A DNA stretch of 64,000 nt from contig QXWO01000017.1 of assembly GCA_009911035.1 (NCBI GenBank), positions 33,107 through 97,106 of the forward strand. The letters are read 5' to 3'. The translations under genes were made by a program, and so were the position numbers. This document shows, piece by piece, positions 7,518-16,564 of this stretch. Source of the DNA: Lachnospiraceae bacterium (GTDB lineage: Bacteria > Bacillota > Clostridia > Lachnospirales > Lachnospiraceae). The notes beneath the pieces were generated by a model. That model did no database searches and was not told the DNA's origin. It was given only the letters and a program-made list of their open reading frames with translations. Position 1 is the first letter of the stretch. Each line of letters begins with the position of its first letter.

Positions 7518-10500
7518 TTAGCCTGCTGATCCGCCAGGCATATCCCCATTTAATAGTTCTTTCTCCATGGAAATAAGCAGATTTTCCGTAAATTCGAGAA
7601 GCATCTGGGCATCCCGCTCAACCATGCCGCACTTCTTATAGCGGAACAGGAAAAAGGGCGTCCCCTTAGCGTTAAACGCCAGCTTATCATGTTTTTTGAG
7701 AAGTACAGGTATCCTCTCTGGCCTGATATCCGCGTCCTGTTTCAGGACAAACCGGATCTCCCCGTTCCTTCCTTTTAATTCCGTCACATACAATTTATGC
7801 GCCCGGACCCTAAGAAGGGCAATGCGCAGCAGATTTTCCACCGCTGTGGGAACTTCCCCGAATCTGTCTAAAAGCTCCTCTTTCATATCGTCGCACTCGC
7901 TTTGGTTCTCCACTCCTGCAATCCTTTTATAGATATCCAGCTTCTGTACTTCGTTGACAATATACGCCGGAGGGATAAAGGCATCCACATCCAAGTCTAC
8001 CGAAGTGGCAAAATCCTCCGCCGTGCTGATACCTTTTAAATTCTTTACAGCTTCATTGAGCATTTTACAGTACAAGTCATACCCCACCGCCTGCATATGC
8101 CCATGCTGCTTCGCCCCTAACAGATTGCCTGCCCCCCGGATTTCCAGATCCCGCATGGCAATCTTAAATCCGCTTCCCAGATCCGTAAATTCCTTAATGG
8201 CGGCCAGCCTTTTTTCCGCCACTTCCTTTAACATTTTGTCCCGCTTATACATCAGAAATGCGTAGGCTGTCCGGTTACTTCTCCCTACTCTTCCCCGAAG
8301 CTGGTAAAGCTGGGAAAGCCCCATATTGTCGGCATCATGGATGATCATTGTATTTACATTGGAAATATCCAGTCCGGTTTCTATAATGGTGGTGGACACC
8401 AAAACATCAATTTCCCCATTAATAAAATCGTACATGATCCGCTCTAATTCCCGTTCCTGCATCTGCCCGTGGGCAAAGGCCACTGATGCCTCCGGCACCA
8501 GATTCTGGATAGCGGCCGTCACGTCCGCAATGTTATTTACCCTGTTGTAGACATAGTAAACCTGCCCGCCTCTTGACAGCTCCCTCACAACAGCCTCTCT
8601 AACCATCTCCTCATTGTACTCAAGAACATAAGTCTGAATAGGCATCCTGTCATTAGGTGCCTCCTCCAGCACGCTCATATCCCGGATTCCCACAAGACTC
8701 ATGTGCAGGGTTCTGGGAATAGGCGTGGCTGTCAGGGTAAGCACATCAATATTTTCTTTCATCTTTTTTATTTTTTCCTTATGAGTCACCCCGAACCGCT
8801 GTTCCTCGTCTATGATCAGCAGTCCCAGATCCTTATAAGACACGTCCGCCGAAAGAACCCTGTGCGTACCGATCACAATATCCACAAGTCCCTTTTTCAA
8901 ATCTTCCACCGTCTTTTTCTGTTCCCCGCTGGCACGGAATCTGCACAGCAGATCCACCCGGACAGGAAAATCTTTCATACGCTGGATAAAAGTGTTGTAG
9001 TGCTGCTGGGCCAGAATGGTAGTAGGCACCAGATAGACCACCTGCTTTCCTTCCTGCACCGCTTTAAAAGCCGTGCGGATAGCAATTTCCGTCTTCCCGT
9101 ACCCCACATCCCCGCAAATCAGACGGTCCATGATTTTCGTACTCTCCATATCCTTCTTTGCGGCGGCAATGGCCAGGAGCTGATCCTCTGTCTCCTCAAA
9201 AGGAAACATCTCCTCAAATTCCTTCTGCCAGACCGTGTCCTTTCCATACTGGAAGCCGTTCTGCTGCTGGCGGACCGCATATAATTCCACCAGATCCTTA
9301 GCCACTTCCCCGGCGGCCTCCCGGGCCCTGCCCTTGGTACGGTTCCACTCCTGCGTTCCCAGCTTATTTAATTTGGGGCGTTTTGCGTCAGCGGAAGCAT
9401 ATTTCTGGATAACGTCCAGCCCGGTAGCAAGCACATATAGATTGCCTCCGTCCCGATATTCAATCTTGATATAATCTTTTACGATTTTTTCTACTTCTAC
9501 CTTTTCAATGCCCTTATAGACCCCAAGCCCATGGCTTTCATGAACCACGTAATCTCCCACTTTAAGCTCGTTAAAGTCGTTGATTTTCCGCCCTTCATAG
9601 GTCTTTTTCTTTTTTTTCTTCTTTTTGTCCAGACCAAAAATATCGCTTTCTGAAATGACTGCAAATTTAAGCAGCGGATACTCAAATCCCTTAAGGACCC
9701 TTCCGTAATAAGTCATAATTTCCCCGGGCGCAAGTTCCCTGTCCGGATCTTCCGTATAAAAGGCCGCCAGTTCCTCATCCATAAGATCCTGGGCAAGCCT
9801 TGCAGCCCTTGTCCGGGAACCGGACAGCAAAAGGATCCTGTATCCGTTTTTCTTATACCGCCTAAGATCCTGTACCAGCGCCTCAAAGCTGTTATTGTAA
9901 GATGAGATGCTTTTGACCGGGATATCCGCCTTTTTTTCCGCCTTGAAAAGGGTATTCTTCATATCAAGGGCCGCCAGCGTGACGACTCTGCCCCGCTCCA
10001 TTTTTGCCGCCACATGCTCCACAGAGTATAAAAGATTCATCTGCCCCGGAAGGATATACCCCTTCTCCACCCGGTGCATCATACTCTCACGGAATTCCAG
10101 TTCCACCGCTTTCGCATGTTCTTTCACCCGGGCCGGTTCATCCACAAAAACACAAGTGTTCCCTAAATCAAACAAATCCAGAAAAGACGCCGTATCGTCA
10201 TAAAAATAGTGTACATAGGAGTCTAGATTGACCAGATTACGGAATTCTAAAACCTGTTCCTTCAATTCTTTCATCTGGGTTTCCACCCGGTGGGATTCCT
10301 CTGTGCGGAATTCCGCCCGAAGCTTTTTGGAAAAGCTTTTTCCTTCCCGCTCTATTTTTTCCATGCCCGCCTTAAGCCTGCTGCCGGAAAGCAGCATCTC
10401 TCCGGCCGGATAAATGGAAATGGAGGAAAGCTTTTCTATAGAACGCTGGCTTAAAACATCAAAGCTGCGGATGGAGTCCACCTCGTCACCCCACAGTTCA

Positions 10501-11072
10501 ATACGATAGGGGTTCTCCTCTGTCAAATCAAAGATATCTATGATACCTCCCCTGATTCCGAACTGCCCCGGCGCTTCCACCTGGTAATTCTTCTCATATC
10601 CCATTTCTACAAGGCGTTCCCCAAGCTTTCCAACATCTATCCGGCTTTTACCGTCAATTTTTAAAATGTGCTCTTTCCATGCAGAAAGGGGAATCTGGGG
10701 CGCCATAAGGCTGCTGAATGTGGTAACCACCGTTACTGGTTTTCCCTCCAGCATACGCCTTAAACATTTAATCCGCTCCGCTACAAGCTGGTTTCCATGG
10801 ATATCCGCCTGATAAAAAATAAGATCCTTGGCCGGATAGGAGGTTACGTTTCTGTCATAGAAACGGTAGTCCTCCATCAGCTCCTTTACCCTCAAATCGC
10901 TGAATGTAACGATAAGTTTATTTTTAAGATCTTCTCCCAGCCCGTATATCATATGGAGCTTCTGTGACTCCACACATCCGCTCAGGGATACGCAGGTACT
11001 GCCCCTGCGTATCTTTTTCTTGATTTCTTCAAATTCCCCCCATTCTTCCAGAGGCGCCGTTAATGCTCTCAT
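7518..11072 (-). CDS. mfd: Transcription-repair coupling factor Mfd
   Basis: An 1184-residue SF2 translocase that removes RNA polymerase stalled at DNA damage and recruits UvrA. The order is a UvrB-like N-terminal region (~1-350), the RNA-polymerase-interacting domain around residue 504 (VGDYVVHESHGLGVYKG), then RecG-like motor motifs: Walker A GDVGYGKTE near 653, DEEQRFGV near 753, LTATPIPRTL, and QLRGRVGRS. The C-terminal TRCF domain (VDAFIPPAYI...) is intact. A run of eight lysines lies just ahead of the RNA-polymerase domain and is coded by an A-rich tract. It follows pth by 32 bp, the usual clostridial order. Confidence 0.97.
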   Translation of the reverse strand: MRALTAPLEEWGEFEEIKKKIRRGSTCVSLSGCVESQKLHMIYGLGEDLKNKLIVTFSDLRVKELMEDYRFYDRNVTSYPAKDLIFYQADIHGNQLVAERIKCLRRMLEGKPVTVVTTFSSLMAPQIPLSAWKEHILKIDGKSRIDVGKLGERLVEMGYEKNYQVEAPGQFGIRGGIIDIFDLTEENPYRIELWGDEVDSIRSFDVLSQRSIEKLSSISIYPAGEMLLSGSRLKAGMEKIEREGKSFSKKLRAEFRTEESHRVETQMKELKEQVLEFRNLVNLDSYVHYFYDDTASFLDLFDLGNTCVFVDEPARVKEHAKAVELEFRESMMHRVEKGYILPGQMNLLYSVEHVAAKMERGRVVTLAALDMKNTLFKAEKKADIPVKSISSYNNSFEALVQDLRRYKKNGYRILLLSGSRTRAARLAQDLMDEELAAFYTEDPDRELAPGEIMTYYGRVLKGFEYPLLKFAVISESDIFGLDKKKKKKKKTYEGRKINDFNELKVGDYVVHESHGLGVYKGIEKVEVEKIVKDYIKIEYRDGGNLYVLATGLDVIQKYASADAKRPKLNKLGTQEWNRTKGRAREAAGEVAKDLVELYAVRQQQNGFQYGKDTVWQKEFEEMFPFEETEDQLLAIAAAKKDMESTKIMDRLICGDVGYGKTEIAIRTAFKAVQEGKQVVYLVPTTILAQQHYNTFIQRMKDFPVRVDLLCRFRASGEQKKTVEDLKKGLVDIVIGTHRVLSADVSYKDLGLLIIDEEQRFGVTHKEKIKKMKENIDVLTLTATPIPRTLHMSLVGIRDMSVLEEAPNDRMPIQTYVLEYNEEMVREAVVRELSRGGQVYYVYNRVNNIADVTAAIQNLVPEASVAFAHGQMQERELERIMYDFINGEIDVLVSTTIIETGLDISNVNTMIIHDADNMGLSQLYQLRGRVGRSNRTAYAFLMYKRDKMLKEVAEKRLAAIKEFTDLGSGFKIAMRDLEIRGAGNLLGAKQHGHMQAVGYDLYCKMLNEAVKNLKGISTAEDFATSVDLDVDAFIPPAYIVNEVQKLDIYKRIAGVENQSECDDMKEELLDRFGEVPTAVENLLRIALLRVRAHKLYVTELKGRNGEIRFVLKQDADIRPERIPVLLKKHDKLAFNAKGTPFFLFRYKKCGMVERDAQMLLEFTENLLISMEKELLNGDMPGGSAG

Positions 11073-11104
11073 GCAAATTTTCCCTCACACATTTATACTT
11101 GATA

Positions 11105-11686
11105 TTATTTTTCCGCAGGATTCTTCCTGTTAAACTCGTTCATTGCCCTGTCTGTCTCCCCAGCCAGCATCATTTCTGCTGCCGCCACGGCTTTTTCCAG
11201 ACCTTCTTTCATTAGAGGCGCTTCTTCTTTATTAAAATGCCCCAGAACATAATCCGCCAGGTCATACCCTTTTGGTTTTTCCCCAACGCCGATCCGTATC
11301 CTGTGAAAATTTTCTGTGCCCAGATGCCGGATGATATCCTTAAGGCCGTTATGACCGCCCGCGCTTCCTCTTTTCCGCACCCGCACCTGTCCCGGCGGAA
11401 GGGAAATATCATCCGATATCACAATCAACTCTGTTTCCACATCTATTTTATAATAATCAGTCAGGGGCCTGATGCTCTCACCGCTTGCGTTCATGAAGGT
11501 AAGCGGCTTTGCCAGAATCACCTTCTGCCCGTTTATTATTCCTTTTCCCAGCATTGCCTTGTGTCTGATGTCCATTACCGTAATATTATATTTATCTGAC
11601 AATGCATCAATCATTGCAAAACCAATATTGTGTCTCGTATTATCATATTCTCTTTTAGGATTTCCAAGTCCTGCTATCACAAACAT
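11105..11686 (-). CDS. pth: Peptidyl-tRNA hydrolase
   Basis: A 193-residue Pth that releases tRNA from peptidyl-tRNA dropped by ribosomes. Starting at 11686 the protein begins MFVIAGLGNPKREYDNTRHN, with the catalytic His at position 19. Other family motifs are LAKPLTFMNASGES, LIVISDDISLPPGQ and RKRGSAGGHNGLKDI with the substrate-binding Asn. The frame stays open 12 codons further upstream, but the family starts at this Met, and the upstream ATG has no ribosome site. It is upstream of mfd in a likely two-gene unit. Confidence 0.95.
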   Translation of the reverse strand: MFVIAGLGNPKREYDNTRHNIGFAMIDALSDKYNITVMDIRHKAMLGKGIINGQKVILAKPLTFMNASGESIRPLTDYYKIDVETELIVISDDISLPPGQVRVRKRGSAGGHNGLKDIIRHLGTENFHRIRIGVGEKPKGYDLADYVLGHFNKEEAPLMKEGLEKAVAAAEMMLAGETDRAMNEFNRKNPAEK

Positions 11687-11772
11687 ATTATCCCACACGC
11701 CTTTCCCTACGGGTTCTTTCATATTGAATGCCGTAAAAGTGCTACCCTGCCATCATAGCATATTTTTTCAGC

Positions 11773-11802
11773 AAAAAAAAGAGCAAAGCCTGCGCTTTGC
11801 CC
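11773..11802 (-). terminator. Rho-independent terminator of spoVG
   Basis: On the minus strand the sequence reads GGGCAAAGC, loop GCAG, GCTTTGCTC, then eight T. The 9-bp stem (one G-T pair) and long T-run form a textbook intrinsic terminator about 85 bases past the spoVG stop. Confidence 0.85.
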
Positions 11803-11807
11803 TTCCG

Positions 11808-11830
11808 TTACAAACGCTGCCACACTTCGG
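11808..11830 (+). repeat. Partial copy of the 39-bp stop-associated palindrome (copy 1)
   Basis: Reads TTACAAACGCTGCC then ACACTTCGG, matching the first half of the repeat described at 52170-52208. The second half (CAGCTTATTGTAA) is missing or replaced. It lies between the spoVG stop and the spoVG terminator, inverted relative to spoVG. Confidence 0.6.
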
Positions 11831-11885
11831 CAGTGCCTGCTGCTGTTTCCCTTTTACTGTTCATGCCATTCACAGTAGCATACCG

Positions 11886-12161
11886 CTATTCTTCCTCGTC
11901 CGGTTCCAGCAGTGCATTATGATATTTTTCTAAAATAATTTCCTGAATCTTCTCTCTGGTAGAAGAATTAATTGGATGGGCGATGTCCCTGTATTCTCCA
12001 TCTGCTGCCTTTTTACTGGGCATTGCAATGAACAGCCCCTTATCCCCTTCTATTACTTTAATATCATGTATCACAAACTCCTCGTCAATCGTAATAGATA
12101 CAATGGCGCGCATTTTGCCCTCTTTTGTTATCTTTCTCACACGTACATCTGTAATCTGCAT
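11886..12161 (-). CDS. spoVG: Septation/sporulation regulator SpoVG
   Basis: A 91-residue SpoVG, a small nucleic-acid-binding regulator that affects asymmetric septation, capsule and many mRNAs in Firmicutes. The whole protein matches: [43 protein letters not shown], and [21 protein letters not shown] precedes the ATG by about 6 bases. It lies 38 bp after glgD on the same strand and is probably transcribed with glgC-glgD, then ended by the strong terminator at 11773-11802. Confidence 0.96.
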   Translation of the reverse strand: MQITDVRVRKITKEGKMRAIVSITIDEEFVIHDIKVIEGDKGLFIAMPSKKAADGEYRDIAHPINSSTREKIQEIILEKYHNALLEPDEEE

Positions 12162-12199
12162 TTTCAGTCCCCCTTAGCTAGAACTTTTTTGCTTACCCA

Positions 12200-13318
12200 T
12201 CAGATCACGTATCTGTCATTTCTCTCCAATACAATCTTAATGCCGTCAGTACCTGCATGATAGGAGTTGGCCCTGATTGTATCGCGGCTTTCAACGATAC
12301 AGTTCTCAATGTGGGTATTGTCTCCAATGTAAACATCATTTAAAATAATAGAATTTTTAATGTAGCAATTGTTTCCAATATAAGCCTTCTTAAATACTAC
12401 GGAGTTTTCCACGACTCCGTTAACGATACAGCCGCTGGAAATAAGGCTGTTCCGAATCTGCGCCCCTACGTTATACTTGGCCGGCGGCAGATCCTCCACC
12501 CGGGAATAAATGTCTGGATACTGCTTAAAGAAATAATCTCTTGTCTCAGCATTTAAGAAATCCATGTTTGCGTCGAAATAGTCCTCCACTGTTGCAATAT
12601 TCTTCCAGTATCCCTTCATCTTGTACCCATAGATCCGTTTTATATTCTTATAACGGACCAGCACATCCTTTACAAAATCATACCGATCTTCTTCCGCGCA
12701 CTTTTCAATCATCTCAATAAGCTGACGCCTTCTGACCACATAAATACCGCAGGAAATAGTGTTGGATTTTGCAACAACCGGCTTCTCCTCGAAATCCTCA
12801 ATGCGGCTTTCCTCATTCATCTTGATCGTTCCGAATCTGTCCACATTCACGTTGGACCCCATATCCTTGCATACCACGGTGATATCCGCTTTCTTGGCGA
12901 TATGGTATTCCAGCACTTTATTGTAATCCAGCTTGTATACGCCGTCGCCGGACGCAATTACAACATAAGGCTCATGGCTGTTTTTGAGGAAGGAAAGGTT
13001 CTGGGCAACTGCGTCTGCCGTGCCTCTGTACCAGGAATTGCTCTCCGCCGTAACCGCCGGGGTAAACACATACAGCCCTCCCTGTTTGCGTCCAAAATCC
13101 CACCATTTGGATGAATTTAAGTGCTCATTGAGACTTCTGGCATTGTACTGGGTAAATACTGCCACTTTCTGAATATGGGAATTTGTCATGTTGCTCAGTG
13201 CAAAGTCAATGCTCCGGTAACTGCCTGCAATAGGCATTGCACACACTGCCCTCTTTTGGGAAAGTTCCTTCATCCTATAACTGTTTCCGCCCGCTAATAC
13301 GATACCAATTGCTCTCAC
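12200..13318 (-). CDS. glgD: Glucose-1-phosphate adenylyltransferase subunit GlgD
   Basis: A 372-residue paralogue of GlgC. In Firmicutes GlgD has little catalysis of its own and forms a more active heterotetramer with GlgC to make ADP-glucose for glycogen. The nucleotidyltransferase part starts [17 protein letters not shown], which diverges from the GGxGxRL loop of active GlgC, followed by [15 protein letters not shown] and [13 protein letters not shown]. The C-terminal ~100 residues form a left-handed beta-helix of hexapeptide repeats. It overlaps glgC by 4 bp (ATGA). Confidence 0.94.
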   Translation of the reverse strand: MRAIGIVLAGGNSYRMKELSQKRAVCAMPIAGSYRSIDFALSNMTNSHIQKVAVFTQYNARSLNEHLNSSKWWDFGRKQGGLYVFTPAVTAESNSWYRGTADAVAQNLSFLKNSHEPYVVIASGDGVYKLDYNKVLEYHIAKKADITVVCKDMGSNVNVDRFGTIKMNEESRIEDFEEKPVVAKSNTISCGIYVVRRRQLIEMIEKCAEEDRYDFVKDVLVRYKNIKRIYGYKMKGYWKNIATVEDYFDANMDFLNAETRDYFFKQYPDIYSRVEDLPPAKYNVGAQIRNSLISSGCIVNGVVENSVVFKKAYIGNNCYIKNSIILNDVYIGDNTHIENCIVESRDTIRANSYHAGTDGIKIVLERNDRYVI

Positions 13319-14589
13319 TTTTCATCACCTGCCTTAATTAATGTTTTTCCGCTTGCAAGATAGTTATCCGGATAATCCTCTGGCGATGTCTGCCCGAATA
13401 TGCAGGTATTCTTTCCTACCGTTATTCCATCCGGCAAAACGCTCTTTTCTCCTATTGTCACCATGCCGCTGTCATAAATGCTGGGGTCTGTCTCATTGGG
13501 CACTTCTTCGCCATACCCCAGCCTGACCTGATTCCCGACCTTCACATTTTCTGCCACAATTGCCTTGTAAAGTTCACAGCCGTCCCCTATAGAAGTATTA
13601 TTCATGATAATGGAATCCCGGACAACGGTCTCCTTCCCGATGGTCACACCGCAGCCAATAACGGAATTGTATACCTTTCCGTAAATATCTGCGCCCTCCC
13701 CTATGATGCTTCTCTCGATCACCGAATCATCAGCGATATACTGGGGCGGAAGGCTCTCGCTCTTGGTATATATCTTCCAGTATTCCTCATAAAGGTTAAA
13801 TTCAGGCACAATGTCAATCAGCTCCATATTTGCCTGCCAGTAAGAGCTTAAGGTTCCCACATCCTTCCAGTATCCGTTAAACTCATAAGCGTAAAGCGGA
13901 TACCCTTTCCCGTGGCAGTAAGGAATCACATGTTTGCCAAAATCCAGCCTTGGCTGCTGTGCGTTTTCAAGAAGCGCCTCCTTTAAGGTCTTCCAGTTAA
14001 ATATGTAAATCCCCATGGATGCAAGATTGCTCCTGGGATTAGCGGGCTTTTCTTCAAAATCGGTTATTTTCCTCTCATTATCCGTAATCATGATGCCGAA
14101 CCTTTTCGCCTCTTCCATGGGAACAGGCATGACCGCAATGGTGACTTCCGCCCCTTTGTCCTTATGGAAATCCAGCATGACTTCATAGTCCATTTTATAT
14201 ATGTGATCTCCGGAAAGTATCAAAACATATTCCGGATTATAGCTTTCCATGTAATCCAGATTCTGGTATATGGCATTAGCCGTGCCGGTGTACCATTCGC
14301 TGTTGGCGCTTTTTTCATAGGGCGGAAGAACAGTCACACCGCCTATATTTCTGTCCAAATCCCAAGGAATACCTATCCCTATGTGGGTATTCAGGCGTAA
14401 AGGCTGATACTGTGTCAGAACGCCAACGGTATCCACTCCGGAATTGATGCAGTTACTTAATGGAAAGTCAATGATACGGTACTTTCCCCCAAAGGATACT
14501 GCCGGCTTGGCCACCTTTGACGTGAGCACGCCCAGCCTGCTTCCCTGACCACCCGCTAACAACATGGCAATCATTTCTTTTTTAATCAT
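13315..14589 (-). CDS. glgC: Glucose-1-phosphate adenylyltransferase GlgC
   Basis: A 424-residue ADP-glucose pyrophosphorylase making ADP-glucose from ATP and glucose-1-phosphate, the committed step of glycogen synthesis. Seen motifs: [70 protein letters not shown], and [13 protein letters not shown]-terminal hexapeptide beta-helix begins near residue 290. The GGQGSRL loop is intact, so this is the catalytic partner of GlgD. GAGGTGAGGAC precedes the ATG. It heads the glgC-glgD-spoVG unit. Confidence 0.97.
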   Translation of the reverse strand: MIKKEMIAMLLAGGQGSRLGVLTSKVAKPAVSFGGKYRIIDFPLSNCINSGVDTVGVLTQYQPLRLNTHIGIGIPWDLDRNIGGVTVLPPYEKSANSEWYTGTANAIYQNLDYMESYNPEYVLILSGDHIYKMDYEVMLDFHKDKGAEVTIAVMPVPMEEAKRFGIMITDNERKITDFEEKPANPRSNLASMGIYIFNWKTLKEALLENAQQPRLDFGKHVIPYCHGKGYPLYAYEFNGYWKDVGTLSSYWQANMELIDIVPEFNLYEEYWKIYTKSESLPPQYIADDSVIERSIIGEGADIYGKVYNSVIGCGVTIGKETVVRDSIIMNNTSIGDGCELYKAIVAENVKVGNQVRLGYGEEVPNETDPSIYDSGMVTIGEKSVLPDGITVGKNTCIFGQTSPEDYPDNYLASGKTLIKAGDEK

Positions 14590-14901
14590 GTCCTCACCTC
14601 TTACAAGTATTTTTGTATCTATAACTATTTGATACAGGTACCATTTATAAAATGTATGAATAGTATACCATATATTAACTCAAAAGTGAATATTTTTTAC
14701 AATTATATTCGGAAACAATCCGCTTTTTATGTTACTTTTTTACAATCTTTTGCATAAGCAAAATATCTTCTCCCATGTTTTTTACTACATTTTGTGTCTG
14801 TATCCTAGTTTCATACGCTTATTTTGTTAAAAATGCCATTGGTTTTTATTGTGTAATTATATATAATTAAGTCAAAACTAATAAAAACGGAGGATTTTTT
14901 C
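14590..14901. promoter_or_regulatory. Divergent glgC / murC promoter region
   Basis: The glgC promoter (minus strand) has -35 TTCACT (14685-14690), 17-bp spacer and -10 TATACT with an upstream TG (14662-14667). The murC promoter (plus) has -35 TTGGTT (14839-14844), 17-bp spacer and -10 TATAAT (14862-14867). The rest of this ~310-bp AT-rich gap shows no ORF or RNA structure that I can support. Confidence 0.6.
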
Positions 14902-16281
14902 ATGTACCAATTAGACTTCAACCATCCCATCCATATATATTTCATCGGAATCGGCGGCATCAGCATGAGCGGTCTTGCTGAAATCCTTCTGGAAAAAGGC
15001 TTTACCGTTTCCGGCTCCGATGCAAAAGAATCTTCCCTGACCCGGGCACTGTGCCAGAAAGGCGCACAGATTCATTACGGCCAGAAAGCAGAAAACATAA
15101 ATAACAAAATTGACCTTGTGGTTTATACCAGCGCCATCCACCCTGACAATCCGGAATTTACCGCCATGAAAGAAATGGAGATTCCCTCCCTGACCAGAGC
15201 CGAACTGCTCGGACAGATGATGAAAAATTATGAATTTCCCGTTGCTGTCAGCGGCACCCACGGAAAAACCACCACTACCTCCATGATTTCGGAAATCCTT
15301 CTTGAGGCGGATACAGACCCTACCCTTTCTATCGGCGGCATATTAAAGGCCATCGGCGGAAACATACGCATCGGCAGATCCGGCTACTTTGTCACGGAAG
15401 CCTGCGAATATACCAACAGCTTTTTAAGCTTTTTTCCAAAAATAGGAATTATATTAAATATAGAAGAAGACCATCTTGACTTTTTTAAAGACATTGACGA
15501 CATACGCAATTCCTTCCGCCGCTTTGCACAGCTCCTCCCTGCAGACGGGGTCTTAATAATCAACGGGGAGATTCCCGAAGTAAACACGGTGCTGGAAGGG
15601 CTGTCCTGCCGCGTCATAACCTATGGAAGTTCGGATGCCTTTGATTACCATCCCGAAAATATCCGCTATGACGAAAACGGATGCGCTGGTTTCCTTCTCG
15701 TGAAAAAGGACGGCTCCAGGGAAGAAATCCTCTTAGGCGTCCCCGGTGAACACAATATTTACAATGCCCTTGCGGCCATTGCCCTTGCAGACTATTTTTC
15801 CATCGGTTCCCCTGCAGTAAAATCTGCTCTTGCCCATTTCCACGGCACCGACCGCCGCTTTGAGTACAAAGGCCGTTTGAACGGAACCATTATAATAGAT
15901 GATTATGCACACCATCCCACAGAAATTACCGCTACTTTAACTGCGGTTGCAAATTATCCTCATCAATCCTTATGGTGCGTATTCCAGCCCCACACCTTTA
16001 CCCGCACCAAAGCTTTTATGAAAGAGTTTGCCAAATCTCTTTCTCTTGCAGACCACATTGTACTGGCCGATATTTTTCCTGCCAGGGAAACCGACAATTT
16101 AGGCATCAGTTCAAAGACTCTTCTTGAGGAAATCAAATCATATGGAAAAGACTGCCACTATTTTCCTTCTTTTCAGGAAATAGAAAACTTTCTCAAAAAA
16201 AATTGCGCCCCCGGTGACTTGTTGATAACTATGGGCGCCGGAGACGTTGTAAACATTGGGGAAAATCTTTTAAAGCAATAA
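14902..16281 (+). CDS. murC: UDP-N-acetylmuramate--L-alanine ligase
   Basis: A 459-residue Mur ligase adding L-Ala to UDP-MurNAc, the first amino acid of the peptidoglycan stem. The N-terminal Rossmann domain has HIYFIGIGGISMSGLAEIL (~11-29). The ATP P-loop is SGTHGKTTTTSM (~117-128), followed by FVTEACEYTNSFL and NIEEDHLDFF of the central domain. IIDDYAHHPTEI and VFQPHTFTRT mark the C-terminal domain. CGGAGGA precedes the ATG. It is monocistronic: a stem-loop carrying DnaA boxes follows directly. Confidence 0.97.
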   Translation: MYQLDFNHPIHIYFIGIGGISMSGLAEILLEKGFTVSGSDAKESSLTRALCQKGAQIHYGQKAENINNKIDLVVYTSAIHPDNPEFTAMKEMEIPSLTRAELLGQMMKNYEFPVAVSGTHGKTTTTSMISEILLEADTDPTLSIGGILKAIGGNIRIGRSGYFVTEACEYTNSFLSFFPKIGIILNIEEDHLDFFKDIDDIRNSFRRFAQLLPADGVLIINGEIPEVNTVLEGLSCRVITYGSSDAFDYHPENIRYDENGCAGFLLVKKDGSREEILLGVPGEHNIYNALAAIALADYFSIGSPAVKSALAHFHGTDRRFEYKGRLNGTIIIDDYAHHPTEITATLTAVANYPHQSLWCVFQPHTFTRTKAFMKEFAKSLSLADHIVLADIFPARETDNLGISSKTLLEEIKSYGKDCHYFPSFQEIENFLKKNCAPGDLLITMGAGDVVNIGENLLKQ

Positions 16282-16440
16282 CTGTCCACATTATCCACAT
16301 ATTTTCATACCGGAGTCTTCCGAAAATATGTGGATATTTTTCCACCCCAAACCAGATTATTTTCCAGCATTTTACATGGTTTTCTTCTTCCCCGCCTTCT
16401 CATGGCAGCCATAATATCCACATTGTCCACACTATCCACA
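16282..16440 (+). promoter_or_regulatory. Cluster of six DnaA-box-like 9-mers
   Basis: Two blocks of contiguous 9-mers matching TTATNCACA. Block 1: CTGTCCACA (16282-16290) then TTATCCACA (16291-16299, perfect consensus), with an inverted ATATCCACA at 16329-16337. Block 2: ATATCCACA (16414-16422), TTGTCCACA (16423-16431) and CTATCCACA (16432-16440), head to tail with no gaps. They lie between murC and the dnaD-dnaI-like operon. DnaA could regulate that operon or be titrated here. No dnaA gene, AT-rich unwinding element or other origin mark is present in the window. Confidence 0.72.
16293..16340 (+). terminator. murC terminator whose stem contains inverted DnaA boxes
   Basis: A perfect 14-bp inverted repeat, ATCCACATATTTTC (16293-16306) and GAAAATATGTGGAT (16322-16335), followed by ATTTTTCC. 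It starts 12 bases after the murC stop. The outer stem is made by two opposed DnaA-box-like 9-mers, so terminator and DnaA sites are the same DNA. Confidence 0.7.
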
Positions 16441-16505
16441 AAACCCTCAATCCCTTGAAAATACTGGACTTTTTGAAATTTACCCTATTCCTTTTTGCCG
16501 GTGCT

Positions 16506-16516
16506 TATGCTATAAT
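16506..16516 (+). promoter_or_regulatory. Extended -10 promoter of the dnaD operon
   Basis: TATGCTATAAT is an extended -10 element 48 bases upstream of the dnaD-like ATG. No good -35 sits at 17 bp. It is about 65 bp downstream of the last DnaA-box-like 9-mer, so DnaA bound there could act on this promoter; that is inference. Confidence 0.45.
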
Positions 16517-16564
16517 TCAATTTGCTTTCAATTCGTGAAAATAATATGCAAGGGGGGTGGCTTT

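Noticed and set aside
16282-16440. Chromosomal origin at the DnaA-box cluster
   Set aside because: No dnaA, dnaN, rpmH or AT-rich unwinding element is near, and the neighbours (murC, dnaD) are not the usual origin context. A regulatory or titration role fits better.
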